Source: Variimorphobacter saccharofermentans
GTDB taxonomy: Bacteria > Bacillota > Clostridia > Lachnospirales > Lachnospiraceae
Assembly (NCBI RefSeq): GCF_014174405.1
Contig: NZ_JACEGA010000001.1
Location: 1,951,001 to 2,015,000 of the forward strand
Direction of reading: 5' to 3'
DNA: 64,000 nucleotides
In this document: positions 17,327-27,012 of the stretch, piece after piece
Layout: every line of letters begins with the position of its first letter
How positions within the stretch are numbered: the stretch's first letter is position 1
Position numbers and translations under genes: made by a program
The notes under the pieces: generated by a model
Told to the model about the DNA's origin: nothing
The model's input: the letters and a program-made list of their open reading frames with translations, nothing else
Databases searched by the model: none

Positions 17327-17962
17327 ATGGATTCTAAGATTGAAGATACTATGGTACGTCAAATAGAAAAAAATCTATCGAATAATATGAATGAGAATTT
17401 ATTCTTAAGTGGTTATGATAATACAGTAAGAAACAATGGATATCGTGATTACCAGGCAGATAAACTACAGAGCTATGATGTAGCTATTCAGGAGAATCTG
17501 AATCCGGTAGTTTCCTTTGATCATTTATCCACAGGGTTATCACGCGCTGAATATATAAGACAGGCAAGAGAGGCGTGTTTGCGTCAGCTGAGTGCGGTTC
17601 AGATATATAGTAAACCCTATGATGTGAACTATGTAAATTATGACAGCCAGGAAACCGATCCGGATACGAGCAGTGTTTCAGATAGTAATAAAATAACATC
17701 CAGAAATACCGATAAGGAAACACCCATTGTCCTGGTTGAGAATAATAATGAGAAATTGGAAAACAGCCCTCAGGAAATTGCTTCCTATCGGTCATTAATC
17801 ATCCGTATGGTATGCGCAGTGGTGATCTTCCTATTTATATTTTTAATAGATAAATTTGATTTTAAGGTGGGAGTATTAAACCATAACATCATTCAAGAGT
17901 ATGTTACTGGTAAAAATGTAATAGAGGAACTGGAGAATATATTAGTATCCTGGTTTCAGTAG
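17327..17962 (+). CDS. Single-span membrane protein, function unknown
   Basis: A 211-residue protein: a polar, probably disordered N-terminal ~155 residues rich in N, S and D, one membrane segment (about 160-180, IIRMVCAVVIFLFIFLI), and a short C-terminal tail of about 30 residues. It has no signal peptide, so the long N-terminal part is probably cytoplasmic. The ATG at 17327 is chosen because AAGGAGG lies about 8 bases before it; an upstream TTG at 17303 has no ribosome binding site. It is not recognised as any family. The ABC exporter leader runs divergently from it. Confidence 0.7.
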   Translation: MDSKIEDTMVRQIEKNLSNNMNENLFLSGYDNTVRNNGYRDYQADKLQSYDVAIQENLNPVVSFDHLSTGLSRAEYIRQAREACLRQLSAVQIYSKPYDVNYVNYDSQETDPDTSSVSDSNKITSRNTDKETPIVLVENNNEKLENSPQEIASYRSLIIRMVCAVVIFLFIFLIDKFDFKVGVLNHNIIQEYVTGKNVIEELENILVSWFQ

Positions 17963-18064
17963 TATACCGAAAGTACACCTGCTGTTGAACTGAGTCATCC
18001 ATCAGAAGGTAGACAGAACAGTAATCCAGTATATAGACAAATGTCTTCGACTTCTTTTTGTTCG

Positions 18065-18093
18065 TTGTAATTTTGTTACACTTCAGTTATAAT
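18065..18093 (+). promoter_or_regulatory. Promoter of the radical SAM operon
   Basis: TTGTAA (18065-18070), 17 bp, TATAAT (18088-18093), about 33 bases before the start at 18126. Confidence 0.7.
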
Positions 18094-18125
18094 AACGGGT
18101 AGAAATGAAGGAAAGGACTTAAGGA

Positions 18126-20066
18126 ATGAGAAAATTAGCACTTTCGGATGAAATATTATTAATGGTGGAAAAGCCTGCTAGATATATTGGCGGAGAGGTT
18201 AACATGCAGGTGAAAAACCCGAAAGAAGTAGATATTCGATTTTGTATGTGTTTCCCTGATGTATATGAGATTGGAATGTCTCATTTGGGTATACAGATTT
18301 TATACGATATATTGAACCGTAGAACGGATACTTATTGTGAAAGAGTCTATTCTCCATGGGTGGATTTAGACAAAATAATGAGGGAGAAGAAGATTCCTTT
18401 GTTTGCGCTGGAAAGCCAGGATCCAATAAAAGATTTTGATTTTCTTGGAATTACTCTTCAGTATGAGATGTGTTATACCAATATCCTGCAGATTTTGGAA
18501 TTGTCACAAATCCCGATTTATGCCAAGGATCGTGGCGAAGATGATCCTATTGTCATTGGTGGCGGACCCTGTAGCTATAATCCGGAACCTATAGCAGATT
18601 TCTTTGATTTCTTCTATATAGGGGAAGGGGAAACAGTATACGATGAAATACTTGATGCTTATAAGGAGTGCAAACGCGCAGGACAATCCAGAAAAGAATA
18701 TTTGGAGCGGGTAGCGAAGATTGAAGGAATGTATGTGCCCGCTTTTTATGATGTAAATTATAAGGAAGATTATACTATCGAGAGCTATACGACGAATAAT
18801 TCCGCTGCACCTGAAAAAGTAAAGAAACAAGTGGAAATGCACCTTAGCGAAGCATATTATCCCACAAAACCAGTGGTTCCCTTTATTAAAGCGACACAGG
18901 ACCGTGTGGTACTTGAGATACAGAGAGGCTGTATCCGCGGCTGCAGATTCTGTCAGGCTGGTATGATTTACCGCCCTACCAGAGAACGGGATTTGGAGTA
19001 CCTAAAACGGTGTGCTTATGAAATGCTTCAATCCACTGGACATGAAGAAATATCTCTGAGTTCATTAAGCTCCAGTGATTACTCCCAGCTACAGGAGCTT
19101 GTCTATTTCCTGATTGATGAATTTGGTTCAAAGGGAGTGAATATATCCCTTCCTTCCTTGCGAATTGATGCATTTGCTCTGGATGTTATGAGTAAGGTGC
19201 AGGATGTTAGAAAGAGTAGCCTGACTTTTGCTCCGGAGGCAGGAACCCAACGATTGCGTAATGTTATAAATAAAGGGCTTACGGAAGAAGCCATTTTGGA
19301 TGGTGCAATGAAGGCATTCCAGAGTGGGTGGAATAAGGTGAAGCTCTACTTTATGCTGGGATTGCCTACGGAAACGGAAGAAGATATTGAAGGAATAGCG
19401 GTTCTATCAGATCGGATTGCGAGAGAATATTATACCATTCCGAAGGATCAAAGAAATGGAAAGGTAAGTATCACCTCCAGCTCCTCCTTCTTTGTTCCTA
19501 AGCCTTTTACTCCGTTCCAATGGTCTAAAATGGATACAGCAGAAGAATTTATCCGTAAAGCCAGGTATTTACGGGATAAGATGAATGAACAGCTTAATCG
19601 TAAGAGCATTAAATACAACTGGCATGAGGCGAAGCAGACTATTCTGGAAGGGGTTATGGCCAGAGGGGACAGGCGTGTCAGCAAGGTGATCTATAGTGCT
19701 TATAAGGCAGGATGTCTATTTGATTCCTGGAGCGAGTTTTTTGATTATGATAAATGGCTGAAAGCCTTTTCGGATAATCAGATTGAGATCGATTTTTATA
19801 ATACCAGAGAACGTGGTGAAGACGAGGTGTTCCCTTGGGATATCATCGATGCGGGAGTATCCAAACAGTTCCTGTTACGTGAATATAAGCGTGCTATTGA
19901 GGAAAAGGTAACTCCGAATTGCAGACAGGCTTGTGCTAATTGTGGTGTTAAAAAGTACGGTGGTGGTGTTTGCTATGATAATCAGGAACAAGGCTTGGAC
20001 ATTAATATGCATTCCGATGCTTCGGATATAAGGAACGAGGAGGTGTCCGATGAAGGTACGAATTAA
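18126..20066 (+). CDS. Radical SAM protein with B12-binding-like N-terminal domain (TIGR03960 type)
   Basis: A 646-residue iron-sulphur enzyme. The N-terminal part resembles a cobalamin-binding fold (FPDVYEIGMSHLGIQILYDIL). The radical SAM cluster motif CIRGCRFCQAG follows near residue 270. The C-terminus has a CRQACANCGVKKYGGGVC cysteine block. It belongs to the conserved family that always precedes a DUF2344 gene and RNase E/G in clostridia. The substrate is unproven; the link to ribosomal genes suggests rRNA, tRNA or ribosomal protein modification. It overlaps the next gene by 17 bases. Confidence 0.9.
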   Translation: MRKLALSDEILLMVEKPARYIGGEVNMQVKNPKEVDIRFCMCFPDVYEIGMSHLGIQILYDILNRRTDTYCERVYSPWVDLDKIMREKKIPLFALESQDPIKDFDFLGITLQYEMCYTNILQILELSQIPIYAKDRGEDDPIVIGGGPCSYNPEPIADFFDFFYIGEGETVYDEILDAYKECKRAGQSRKEYLERVAKIEGMYVPAFYDVNYKEDYTIESYTTNNSAAPEKVKKQVEMHLSEAYYPTKPVVPFIKATQDRVVLEIQRGCIRGCRFCQAGMIYRPTRERDLEYLKRCAYEMLQSTGHEEISLSSLSSSDYSQLQELVYFLIDEFGSKGVNISLPSLRIDAFALDVMSKVQDVRKSSLTFAPEAGTQRLRNVINKGLTEEAILDGAMKAFQSGWNKVKLYFMLGLPTETEEDIEGIAVLSDRIAREYYTIPKDQRNGKVSITSSSSFFVPKPFTPFQWSKMDTAEEFIRKARYLRDKMNEQLNRKSIKYNWHEAKQTILEGVMARGDRRVSKVIYSAYKAGCLFDSWSEFFDYDKWLKAFSDNQIEIDFYNTRERGEDEVFPWDIIDAGVSKQFLLREYKRAIEEKVTPNCRQACANCGVKKYGGGVCYDNQEQGLDINMHSDASDIRNEEVSDEGTN

Positions 20067-20880
20067 ATTTCAAAAATATGGTGCGATGAAGTTCATCGGA
20101 CATTTAGACGTAATGAGATATTTTCAGAAAGCCTTTCGAAGAGCGAACATTGATAATGAACTATCAAAGGGCTTCAATCCCCATCAGATCATGTCCTTTG
20201 CAGCGCCTCTTGGGGTGGGCTTAACCAGTGACGGTGAATATCTGGACGCCCAGTTGCTTTCCAGCGATGATCCGGATACCATGATTAATCGGATGAATGC
20301 TGTAATGACCGAAGGTTTTCGTGTCATAGGCTTTCGGCATTTACTGGATCCGGAAGAGAACAAGAAAGTAATTACGGCAATGTCCCTGGTGGCATCTGCT
20401 GATTATCTTGTTTCCTTGAAGGATGGTTATGAAATTGGAAATGGGTTTCGAATCAAAGAATTCCAAAATGCATGGCTAAGGTTTTTATCTGAAAAGGAGA
20501 TTATTGTTGATAAAAAAACGAAGACCAGTGAAAAAGCCGTTGATATTCGACCAATGATTACTCTGACAGCATTTCGTGAAGAGGAATATAAGGACAAGCT
20601 TAAGGAAGTAATCCGACAGGAGAGCATTACCGTACCTGCGTCCGTAGCCGTGGTGAAAGAGGTAAAAAGTGTTGCAGATGTATATGAGAACGGAATAAAG
20701 GTATACTTACAGCTTGATACCGGAAGTGCATCCAATTTAAAGCCCGAGCTAGTGATGGAAGCGTTCTACGATTATATTGGTTTGCCATATGAAAAATTCG
20801 CATGGCAGGTACATCGGATAGAAACTTATACAAGAGATGAAAACGGTAAGCAGATTTCTCTTGACCAGTTAGAGCGATAA
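20050..20880 (+). CDS. DUF2344 / TIGR03936 family protein, radical SAM partner
   Basis: A 276-residue protein starting KVRIKFQKYGAMKFIGHLDVMRYFQKAFRRA, the recognisable N-terminus of this family (written here as a pattern: RIKF...KFIGHLD...FQRA). The family is encoded beside, or fused to, the upstream radical SAM protein, implying a joint role. It begins inside the end of the upstream gene with AGGAGG just before the ATG, so the two are coupled. Biochemical function is unknown. Confidence 0.9.
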   Translation: MKVRIKFQKYGAMKFIGHLDVMRYFQKAFRRANIDNELSKGFNPHQIMSFAAPLGVGLTSDGEYLDAQLLSSDDPDTMINRMNAVMTEGFRVIGFRHLLDPEENKKVITAMSLVASADYLVSLKDGYEIGNGFRIKEFQNAWLRFLSEKEIIVDKKTKTSEKAVDIRPMITLTAFREEEYKDKLKEVIRQESITVPASVAVVKEVKSVADVYENGIKVYLQLDTGSASNLKPELVMEAFYDYIGLPYEKFAWQVHRIETYTRDENGKQISLDQLER

Positions 20881-20967
20881 TGATACAGATATCTGTTGAA
20901 ATGAAAGAAGATTATAATAGATTGTGGCTTACTGTATATAGATTAGGATTGCGATGGAGGACCAGAT

Positions 20968-22203
20968 ATGGAAAATAAGCTGGTTATTACGAGACAGGAC
21001 AATACCATAATTTCTGCGTTCTTTGAGGGAAAGGATATGGTACAGGTATCCCTTAATGCATCGGAGGAAGAAGGAATACTTGGGAATATTTATCTCGGCA
21101 AGGTGAAAAATATAGTGAAAAATATAAATGCAGCCTTTGTGGAGATTGCAGAAGGAAGAATGTGCTATTATTCCCTTGATGAGAACCGGTATCCCATCCT
21201 TGCGAATCAGACTCAGGAGAAGGAAGTGGAAGGAAGGCTTACAGAAACGAAGGTTAAGGTTGGAGATGAGCTTTTGGTACAGGTTGTCAAGGAAGAGGTA
21301 AAAACCAAAGCTCCGGTAGTAAGTTCCAATTTGAATTTTACCGGAAAATATGTGGCATTAACCTATGGGAAACGAATCATTGGTGTTTCTTCTAAAATAT
21401 CGGAGGAAAAGGAGCGTATTCGTCTTAAGAATATCGCGAAGCAATTTGAAAGCAGCGAATATGGCTTTATTATTAGGACCAATGCGGCTTATATGCCGGA
21501 AGAGAAGATAATCAATGAAATAAATAAGTTAATTCAGGACTATGAAGACATACGAAAGTACGGAGTTCATAAAAGCCGGTTCTCCTTGTTGTATCAAACA
21601 CCTCCGAACTATATCTGTGATATTCGAGACGGTTATGCAGATCATGTCGATGAATTTATCACGGATGATAAGGAGCTATATGACCATATTCGTAATTACC
21701 TAGAAAGGTATCAAGCAGAGGATAAAGAGAAGCTTCGATTTTATGATGATCAGACTCTTAGCCTTGGTAATCTATATGGTATTAATGAACGATTGAATCA
21801 TGCGATTCGCCCAATGGTTTGGCTGAAATCGGGGGGAAGCCTCGTCATTCAGCCCACGGAAGCCTTGACGGTGATTGATGTTAATACGGGCAAAGCAATT
21901 GCTGGAAAAAAGAAGGTACAGGAAACCTTCCTTAAGGTAAACCGTGAAGCCGCGAAAGAAATTGCGAAGCAAATTCGCTTACGCAATCTTTCCGGTATTA
22001 TAATCATTGATTTTATTGATATGGAACTTACCAAAGACAAAGAGCTTCTGATGGAGGAGTTCGAAGAATATCTCAAAAAAGATCCGATAAAGACGACCTT
22101 AGTGGATATGACTGCATTGGGTTTAGTGGAGGTTACGAGAAAAAAAGTTCGTAAACCACTCCATGAGCAGGTACAGGAGCTCATAAAAACAACCGAGGCG
22201 TAA
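20968..22203 (+). CDS. rng: Ribonuclease E/G family endoribonuclease, lacking the zinc-link
   Basis: A 411-residue single-strand endoribonuclease for rRNA maturation and mRNA turnover. The S1-like RNA-binding part (GNIYLGKVKNIVKNINAAFVEI) is at residues 32-55. The two catalytic aspartates are in DVNTGK (near 304) and IIDFIDME (near 348). The protein ends soon after EVTRKKVRKPLHEQ, with no CPxCxGxG zinc-link segment, which family members normally carry for dimer or tetramer formation. The stop codon is clear with no continuing frame, so this is a genuinely short form. Confidence 0.93.
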   Translation: MENKLVITRQDNTIISAFFEGKDMVQVSLNASEEEGILGNIYLGKVKNIVKNINAAFVEIAEGRMCYYSLDENRYPILANQTQEKEVEGRLTETKVKVGDELLVQVVKEEVKTKAPVVSSNLNFTGKYVALTYGKRIIGVSSKISEEKERIRLKNIAKQFESSEYGFIIRTNAAYMPEEKIINEINKLIQDYEDIRKYGVHKSRFSLLYQTPPNYICDIRDGYADHVDEFITDDKELYDHIRNYLERYQAEDKEKLRFYDDQTLSLGNLYGINERLNHAIRPMVWLKSGGSLVIQPTEALTVIDVNTGKAIAGKKKVQETFLKVNREAAKEIAKQIRLRNLSGIIIIDFIDMELTKDKELLMEEFEEYLKKDPIKTTLVDMTALGLVEVTRKKVRKPLHEQVQELIKTTEA

Positions 22204-22230
22204 AGAAGTTCGAAAGGAAGTATTGATCAA

Positions 22231-22701
22231 ATGATAAAAACGAATGTGATGAGATTACTTGATCAGGCAAATATCCCTTATAAAGCAATGGAATATGAAG
22301 TGGATGAGAACAATCTTGCCGGGGAGCATGTGGCTGAATTAATTGGAATGCCTGCAGAACAGGTTTTTAAAACACTCGTTGCGAAGGGAGAAAAGAAAGG
22401 AATTGTGGTTTTCTGTATTCCTGTTAATCTCGAGATAAATCTGAAAAAAGCTGCTGCTATCATAGGTGATAAAAAAATTGAGATGTTGCATGTTAAGGAC
22501 TTGCTTGGAATCACCGGATATATTCGTGGCGGATGTTCCCCCATTGGAATGAAGAAGAAATTTCCGACCTATATCGATGAAACAGCAATCCTATATGACG
22601 AAATCACAGTCAGTGCCGGAGTAAGAGGATGTCAACTATGTATTCCGAGAGATAAGCTTGTAGATTTTATTGATGCAACCTTATGTGATATTGCTCAATA
22701 A
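22231..22701 (+). CDS. ybaK: YbaK/EbsC-type aminoacyl-tRNA deacylase
   Basis: A 156-residue editing protein that clears mischarged Cys-tRNA(Pro) in the better studied members. Family marks are the KTLVAKGEKKGIVVFCIPVNLEINLKKAA core (seen as KTLV...VNLEINLKKAA) and the GCSPIGMKKKFPTYID loop. It is the first gene of the block separating rng from rplU. It has a usable ribosome binding site (GAAAGGAAG) and a 27-bp gap from rng, so it may be co-transcribed with it. Confidence 0.9.
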   Translation: MIKTNVMRLLDQANIPYKAMEYEVDENNLAGEHVAELIGMPAEQVFKTLVAKGEKKGIVVFCIPVNLEINLKKAAAIIGDKKIEMLHVKDLLGITGYIRGGCSPIGMKKKFPTYIDETAILYDEITVSAGVRGCQLCIPRDKLVDFIDATLCDIAQ

Positions 22702-22709
22702 TTCACGAT

Positions 22710-22799
22710 ATCTCTCCGAATTTCCTATTCGAGTTACTGTGTTAAGGTTCTAATTCGATGACTTTTAACACCGTAACCATACAGGAATTTCGGAGAGAT
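22710..22799 (+). terminator. Long hairpin terminator after ybaK
   Basis: ATCTCTCCGAATTTCCT pairs with AGGAATTTCGGAGAGAT (one mismatch), and inner GTTACTGTGTTAA pairs with TTAACACCGTAAC. T-rich sequence follows. This ends the radical SAM to ybaK operon. Confidence 0.85.
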
Positions 22800-22850
22800 T
22801 TTCTGCTTTTAGGGTATAAAATTTAACAGATCAAACAGTAAAAATATAGA

Positions 22851-22879
22851 TTGACAAATTAAGATGAATGCTTTAATAT
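22851..22879 (+). promoter_or_regulatory. Promoter of the TetR-ABC operon
   Basis: TTGACA (22851-22856), 17 bp, TAATAT (22874-22879). The -10 box and start point lie inside a 47-bp palindrome. Confidence 0.8.
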
Positions 22880-22917
22880 AATTATAGACCGACCGTCGGT
22901 CTATAATTATATTAAAG
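22871..22917. promoter_or_regulatory. 47-bp perfect palindromic operator for TetR-type repressor
   Basis: Two perfectly complementary 23-base arms around one central C, with core GACCGACCGTCGGTC. It covers the -10 element and transcription start of the operon whose first gene is a TetR regulator, a strong sign of autorepression. The core resembles operators of QacR/AcrR-like TetR proteins. Confidence 0.85.
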
Positions 22918-22941
22918 TACTCTTAGGAGGTAATAAATAAG

Positions 22942-23595
22942 ATGAGAGTTATTAAGGAATACGATGAACGAAGAAGCGAGATTATTGATACAGCGGAGCA
23001 GTTATTTGAAACCAAGGGCTATGATAAGTGTACGGTGAATGACATATTGAAAAAGGTAGGTATAGCAAAAGGGACATTTTATTATTATTTCAAATCGAAG
23101 GAAGAAGTAATGGATGCAATCGTTGCAAAGTATACGGACATAATTACCAGCAGAGCGGAAGCGGTTCTTCAGAAGAAGGATATGTCACCTGAAGAAAAGC
23201 TGATGGATCTCTTTATGGCAATGCGAATTGAAGAAAAGGCGAACAGTGTTGAGTTGGATAGTCTGCATAAACCAGAAAACGCTTTGTTCCATCAAAAGGT
23301 ACTCTCTCAGACAGTGACTGCTATGGCTCCCATATTGGAGAAGCTGATTAAAGAGGGAAATGAAAAAAAAGTATGGCATAGCAAATATCCTTTGCAGTAT
23401 ATGCAGATTTTTTTAGCGGCCTCCTTAACTTTGTTGGATGAAGGAATCTTTGTTATGGATGAAGATTCCAAGCATAGTATTATGGAAGCATTATTTTCAA
23501 TGCTGGAAAAAATGCTGGAGCTTCCGGAGGGATACTGTATGCAGCTATTACTGAAAAAGAGCGCTGAATCAGAAAATATGGACGGGATGAAGTAA
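22942..23595 (+). CDS. TetR family transcriptional regulator
   Basis: A 217-residue repressor: the N-terminal helix-turn-helix (residues 10-55, with TVNDILKKVGIAKGTFYYYFKSKEEV) is followed by an all-helical ligand-binding domain. It is first in an operon with an FtsX-type ABC permease and ATPase and should control them by binding the palindrome at its own promoter. The inducing ligand is unknown; TetR/ABC pairs of this kind often answer toxic lipids or peptides. Confidence 0.93.
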   Translation: MRVIKEYDERRSEIIDTAEQLFETKGYDKCTVNDILKKVGIAKGTFYYYFKSKEEVMDAIVAKYTDIITSRAEAVLQKKDMSPEEKLMDLFMAMRIEEKANSVELDSLHKPENALFHQKVLSQTVTAMAPILEKLIKEGNEKKVWHSKYPLQYMQIFLAASLTLLDEGIFVMDEDSKHSIMEALFSMLEKMLELPEGYCMQLLLKKSAESENMDGMK

Positions 23596-23655
23596 CAGAA
23601 TGAAGAGAAGGCAAAGTAATAATAGGTGAAATAGTCAACATGAAGGGGAGAGCAT

Positions 23656-26022
23656 ATGAAATGGTTCATGATTAAAAATGATTTGAAAAGGAATAAGACG
23701 ATTCATGCTGCTTTACTATTATTTATTGTTTTTTCTGCAGCTTTAGCGACTCTTTCTGTAATAATGGCGGTACAGACCATAGCATCCATAAATGAATTAT
23801 ATGGAACAGCCCAGCCGCCGCATTTTCTTCAAATGCATAAAGGTGAAATGAATCAGGATGAAATTGATGCATTTATGAAAGAACAGGAAGAGGTAACAGA
23901 CTGGCAGACAGTGGCAATGATTAATGTATATGGAGAAGAGTTAACAGTAGTAAATAACGAAAAATACCTTAATCTATCCGACTGTCGCTTAGACATAGGA
24001 ATGGTCAAGCAAAACACTTCAAAGGATTTGCTGTTAAATGCAGAGCATGAAAAGGTAATCCTTCAAGAAGGTGAAATTGGTATGCCTGTATTATTAAAGG
24101 AAATGTACGATATGGACATAGGAGATCACATTATTCTTAATTCCAATGAGGTAAAAAAGGAGTTTGTTATTAAAGAATTCATATTGGATTCTCAAATGAA
24201 TTCCTCCATGTGTTCTTCTACAAGAATATTATTAAGTGATAGCGATTATGAAGCACTGAAAGACAGGGTCGGAGAGAAGGAGTATTTGATTGAAGTATAT
24301 TTAACGAATACAGATCTGGCTAATACCTTTCAAACAGCTTATGAAAATGCCAAATTGCCACAGAATGGTCAGGCTGTCACTTACACAATGATCTTTCTTA
24401 TGAGTGCATTTACGGATATTACTACCGTATTTGTACTGATCCTGGTAAGTATACTTTTGGTGTTTGTTGCGCTTATTTGCATTAAATTTACCATATTGGC
24501 TGCATTGGAAGAGGAAATGAAAGAAATTGGTACCATGAAGGCGATTGGAATACCATTTGCGGACATCAGAGCACTTTATCTTGGAAAATACCGTGTATTA
24601 GCTTTTACAGGAGTATTCATAGGTTATCTGATTGTATTGCTGACGAATAAGCTTTTTACACAGCATATTCACACTACCTTTGGCTCTATTCGAATATCTC
24701 CTTTAGCATTGGTAGCATCTGCGGTTGCCGCTTACTTGGTATTTCTATTGATCACCTTTTATTGCAAAAGGATTTTGAAGAAAATCAAAGGGGTAACTGT
24801 TGTAGATACTTTAGTCACTGGAAAAGGCTTTGAAAGGAAACAAGGGAAAACGAAGGATGGAATGTACAAATCCAAGATACTGCCTGTGAATTGGCTGTTG
24901 GGGATCCGAGAGGTCTTCTTCCACTTTAAAAACTGGATCATAATATTTACCGTGTCATCCATTGCTGTGTTTATGATTATGATATCAATTAATCTGGTAG
25001 GTACCTTTCAATCACCTGAATTCATTACTTACATGGGATGCTCACCAGAAGATATCCTGATAGAAATTGATAATGGAGTACATCTGGAAACTGGATATCA
25101 GAAAGTGAAGCAGGTATTAGATGAAAGTAATGTAATTCAACAGTATTATGAAAGTAGAAGAGTACGTGTCCATACGACTAATTCTGAGAAGAAACCTATG
25201 AATTTGCATATTGACTGTGGGGAACATGAAGGCAACGGATTACAGTATCTTCATGGGAGAACACCACAGGCACCGGATGAAATAGCGATATCCTACCTGA
25301 ATGCCAGGGAAATTGATAAAAAAGTCGGAGATACCATAATGCTATTCTATGCTTCCAAGGAGAAGGAATTTATAATCTCCGGTATCTATCAGGATGTAAC
25401 CAGTGGTGGTTATACTGCAAAGTCAAAATATAATTTCCCGGAACTTAACGCTGAAAAATATGCATTTTCAGTTGATTTAAATGATGCTACAAATGTAGAA
25501 CAGCAATCAAAGGAATGGTCAAAAATCATTGGGACAGGAGTATCCATAGATCCGATGGAGGAGTTCAGTCAACAGACATTGGGAGGCGTAGTACAACAGC
25601 TCATGAAGGTAGTGATAACCATTGTGATAATCGCTTCCTTATTAACAATACTAATTACCGTATTATTTTTAAAACTGCGTCTGGCAAAGGAACAATCAGA
25701 GATTGCGATATTAAAAGCCATAGGATTTTCGGAAACGGATATCAGAATTCAATACATGATCAAAACAGGATATGTTTCCTTATTAGGTCTCGTAACGGGT
25801 ATTGTTCTGGGTAATGTTTTAGGTGAAAGGATCGTAAATACTGCATTGCAGCTTACTGGATTTGGAATTACGAAGATCGATTTTATTATTAATCCTTTCG
25901 TACAATATTTTGCATATCCCATATTATTGCTGGGCTTAATACTACTGGTTGTCTGGACTGTAATGAGTTCTGTCAAGAAAATTAGAATTAATGCGATTGT
26001 TAATAATAGTAAAATGCCATAA
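23656..26022 (+). CDS. FtsX-like ABC permease
   Basis: A 788-residue permease with the double FtsX layout: an N-terminal membrane segment, a large outside domain, three segments near residues 250-370, another segment near 420 with a second outside domain, and three more at the C-terminus. The motifs EMKEIGTMKAIGIPFADIRALY and QSEIAILKAIGFSETDIRIQY each follow a membrane segment, as in FtsX domains. It pairs with the ATPase downstream. The family (MacB/BceB/LolC-related) uses mechanical work to move lipids, peptides or drugs; the substrate here is unknown. Confidence 0.9.
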   Translation: MKWFMIKNDLKRNKTIHAALLLFIVFSAALATLSVIMAVQTIASINELYGTAQPPHFLQMHKGEMNQDEIDAFMKEQEEVTDWQTVAMINVYGEELTVVNNEKYLNLSDCRLDIGMVKQNTSKDLLLNAEHEKVILQEGEIGMPVLLKEMYDMDIGDHIILNSNEVKKEFVIKEFILDSQMNSSMCSSTRILLSDSDYEALKDRVGEKEYLIEVYLTNTDLANTFQTAYENAKLPQNGQAVTYTMIFLMSAFTDITTVFVLILVSILLVFVALICIKFTILAALEEEMKEIGTMKAIGIPFADIRALYLGKYRVLAFTGVFIGYLIVLLTNKLFTQHIHTTFGSIRISPLALVASAVAAYLVFLLITFYCKRILKKIKGVTVVDTLVTGKGFERKQGKTKDGMYKSKILPVNWLLGIREVFFHFKNWIIIFTVSSIAVFMIMISINLVGTFQSPEFITYMGCSPEDILIEIDNGVHLETGYQKVKQVLDESNVIQQYYESRRVRVHTTNSEKKPMNLHIDCGEHEGNGLQYLHGRTPQAPDEIAISYLNAREIDKKVGDTIMLFYASKEKEFIISGIYQDVTSGGYTAKSKYNFPELNAEKYAFSVDLNDATNVEQQSKEWSKIIGTGVSIDPMEEFSQQTLGGVVQQLMKVVITIVIIASLLTILITVLFLKLRLAKEQSEIAILKAIGFSETDIRIQYMIKTGYVSLLGLVTGIVLGNVLGERIVNTALQLTGFGITKIDFIINPFVQYFAYPILLLGLILLVVWTVMSSVKKIRINAIVNNSKMP

Positions 26023-26056
26023 CTTATGATTGGAAAATGGAGATTAAGGAGGATTC

Positions 26057-26809
26057 ATGAAAACAACATTAGAGGTTCAGAATTTGTGTAAAAGCTATGA
26101 AGACAGTAATGTATTAAACGATATCAATTTAAAGGTTAACGAGGGCGAATTTCTGGCTATCATGGGACAGTCCGGCTCCGGGAAATCCACTCTGTTATAT
26201 AGTATCAGTGGCATGGACCGTCCCACATCCGGCAAAGTGATGCTATATGGTAAAGATATTTCTGAAGTGGATGATGATAAAATGAGCTCCATCCGGTTAA
26301 ATAAAATGGGATTTGTATTTCAACATTCCTATCTTCTTAAGAACTTATCGATTCGTGACAACATTGTATTACCGGGTTTTAAAGCAAGGACCAAGTCAAG
26401 AGAGGAAATAAATCGGAATGCGGATCGATTATTAGCAAAAACTGGAATTGAAGGTGTAGCAAATCATGATATTAAGAAAGTGTCCGGTGGGCAATTACAA
26501 CGTGCAGCGATTTGTCGTGCGCTGATAAATCAACCGGATATCCTATTCTGCGATGAACCGACTGGTGCACTCAACAGCAGCACATCAAAAGAAGTTATGG
26601 ATATCATCAATACGGTTAATTCAGAAGGAACGACAGTTATTATGGTAACCCATAGCGCGAAAGTTGCATCAAGAGCAGATCGAGTTATATTTCTAATGGA
26701 TGGAAAGATACATGATGAATTGATCTTAGGTAAATATAATGGTGAAGAACGCAGGACATCTGAACGCGTACAGAAGTTATCGGAGTGGTTAGAGAAACAG
26801 GGCTTTTAG
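26057..26809 (+). CDS. ABC ATPase of LolD/MacB type
   Basis: A 250-residue ATPase with Walker A GQSGSGKST (37-45), the family-typical QHSYLLKNLSIRDNI Q-loop, signature VSGGQLQRA and Walker B ILFCDEPTGAL, the LNSSTSKEVM stretch and the switch His in VTHSAKVA. It powers the FtsX-like permease just upstream (34-bp gap). A hairpin terminator follows. Confidence 0.95.
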   Translation: MKTTLEVQNLCKSYEDSNVLNDINLKVNEGEFLAIMGQSGSGKSTLLYSISGMDRPTSGKVMLYGKDISEVDDDKMSSIRLNKMGFVFQHSYLLKNLSIRDNIVLPGFKARTKSREEINRNADRLLAKTGIEGVANHDIKKVSGGQLQRAAICRALINQPDILFCDEPTGALNSSTSKEVMDIINTVNSEGTTVIMVTHSAKVASRADRVIFLMDGKIHDELILGKYNGEERRTSERVQKLSEWLEKQGF

Positions 26810-26923
26810 CCGGATATGAGGGAATCATAATGCCAGATATGTTCAATGTAAACCATTACAAATATCCTTCGAATTAAGACCATCTGCATAATTATGTAAA
26901 ATGTATATAATTTACAGAATATT

Positions 26924-26970
26924 AAACACAATAGTTTGTATTAGTGAATACTACCAAACTATTGTGTTTT
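26924..26970 (+). terminator. Terminator of the TetR-ABC operon
   Basis: AAACACAATAGTTTG pairs with CAAACTATTGTGTTT and is followed by TATTTATT. Confidence 0.85.
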
Positions 26971-26983
26971 ATTTATTATTACA

Positions 26984-27012
26984 TTGACAGAAATAACATA
27001 AAATTGTATAAT
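26984..27012 (+). promoter_or_regulatory. Promoter of the chemoreceptor gene
   Basis: Perfect TTGACA (26984-26989), 17 bp, TATAAT (27007-27012). It is sigma-A type rather than sigma-D motility type. Confidence 0.8.
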
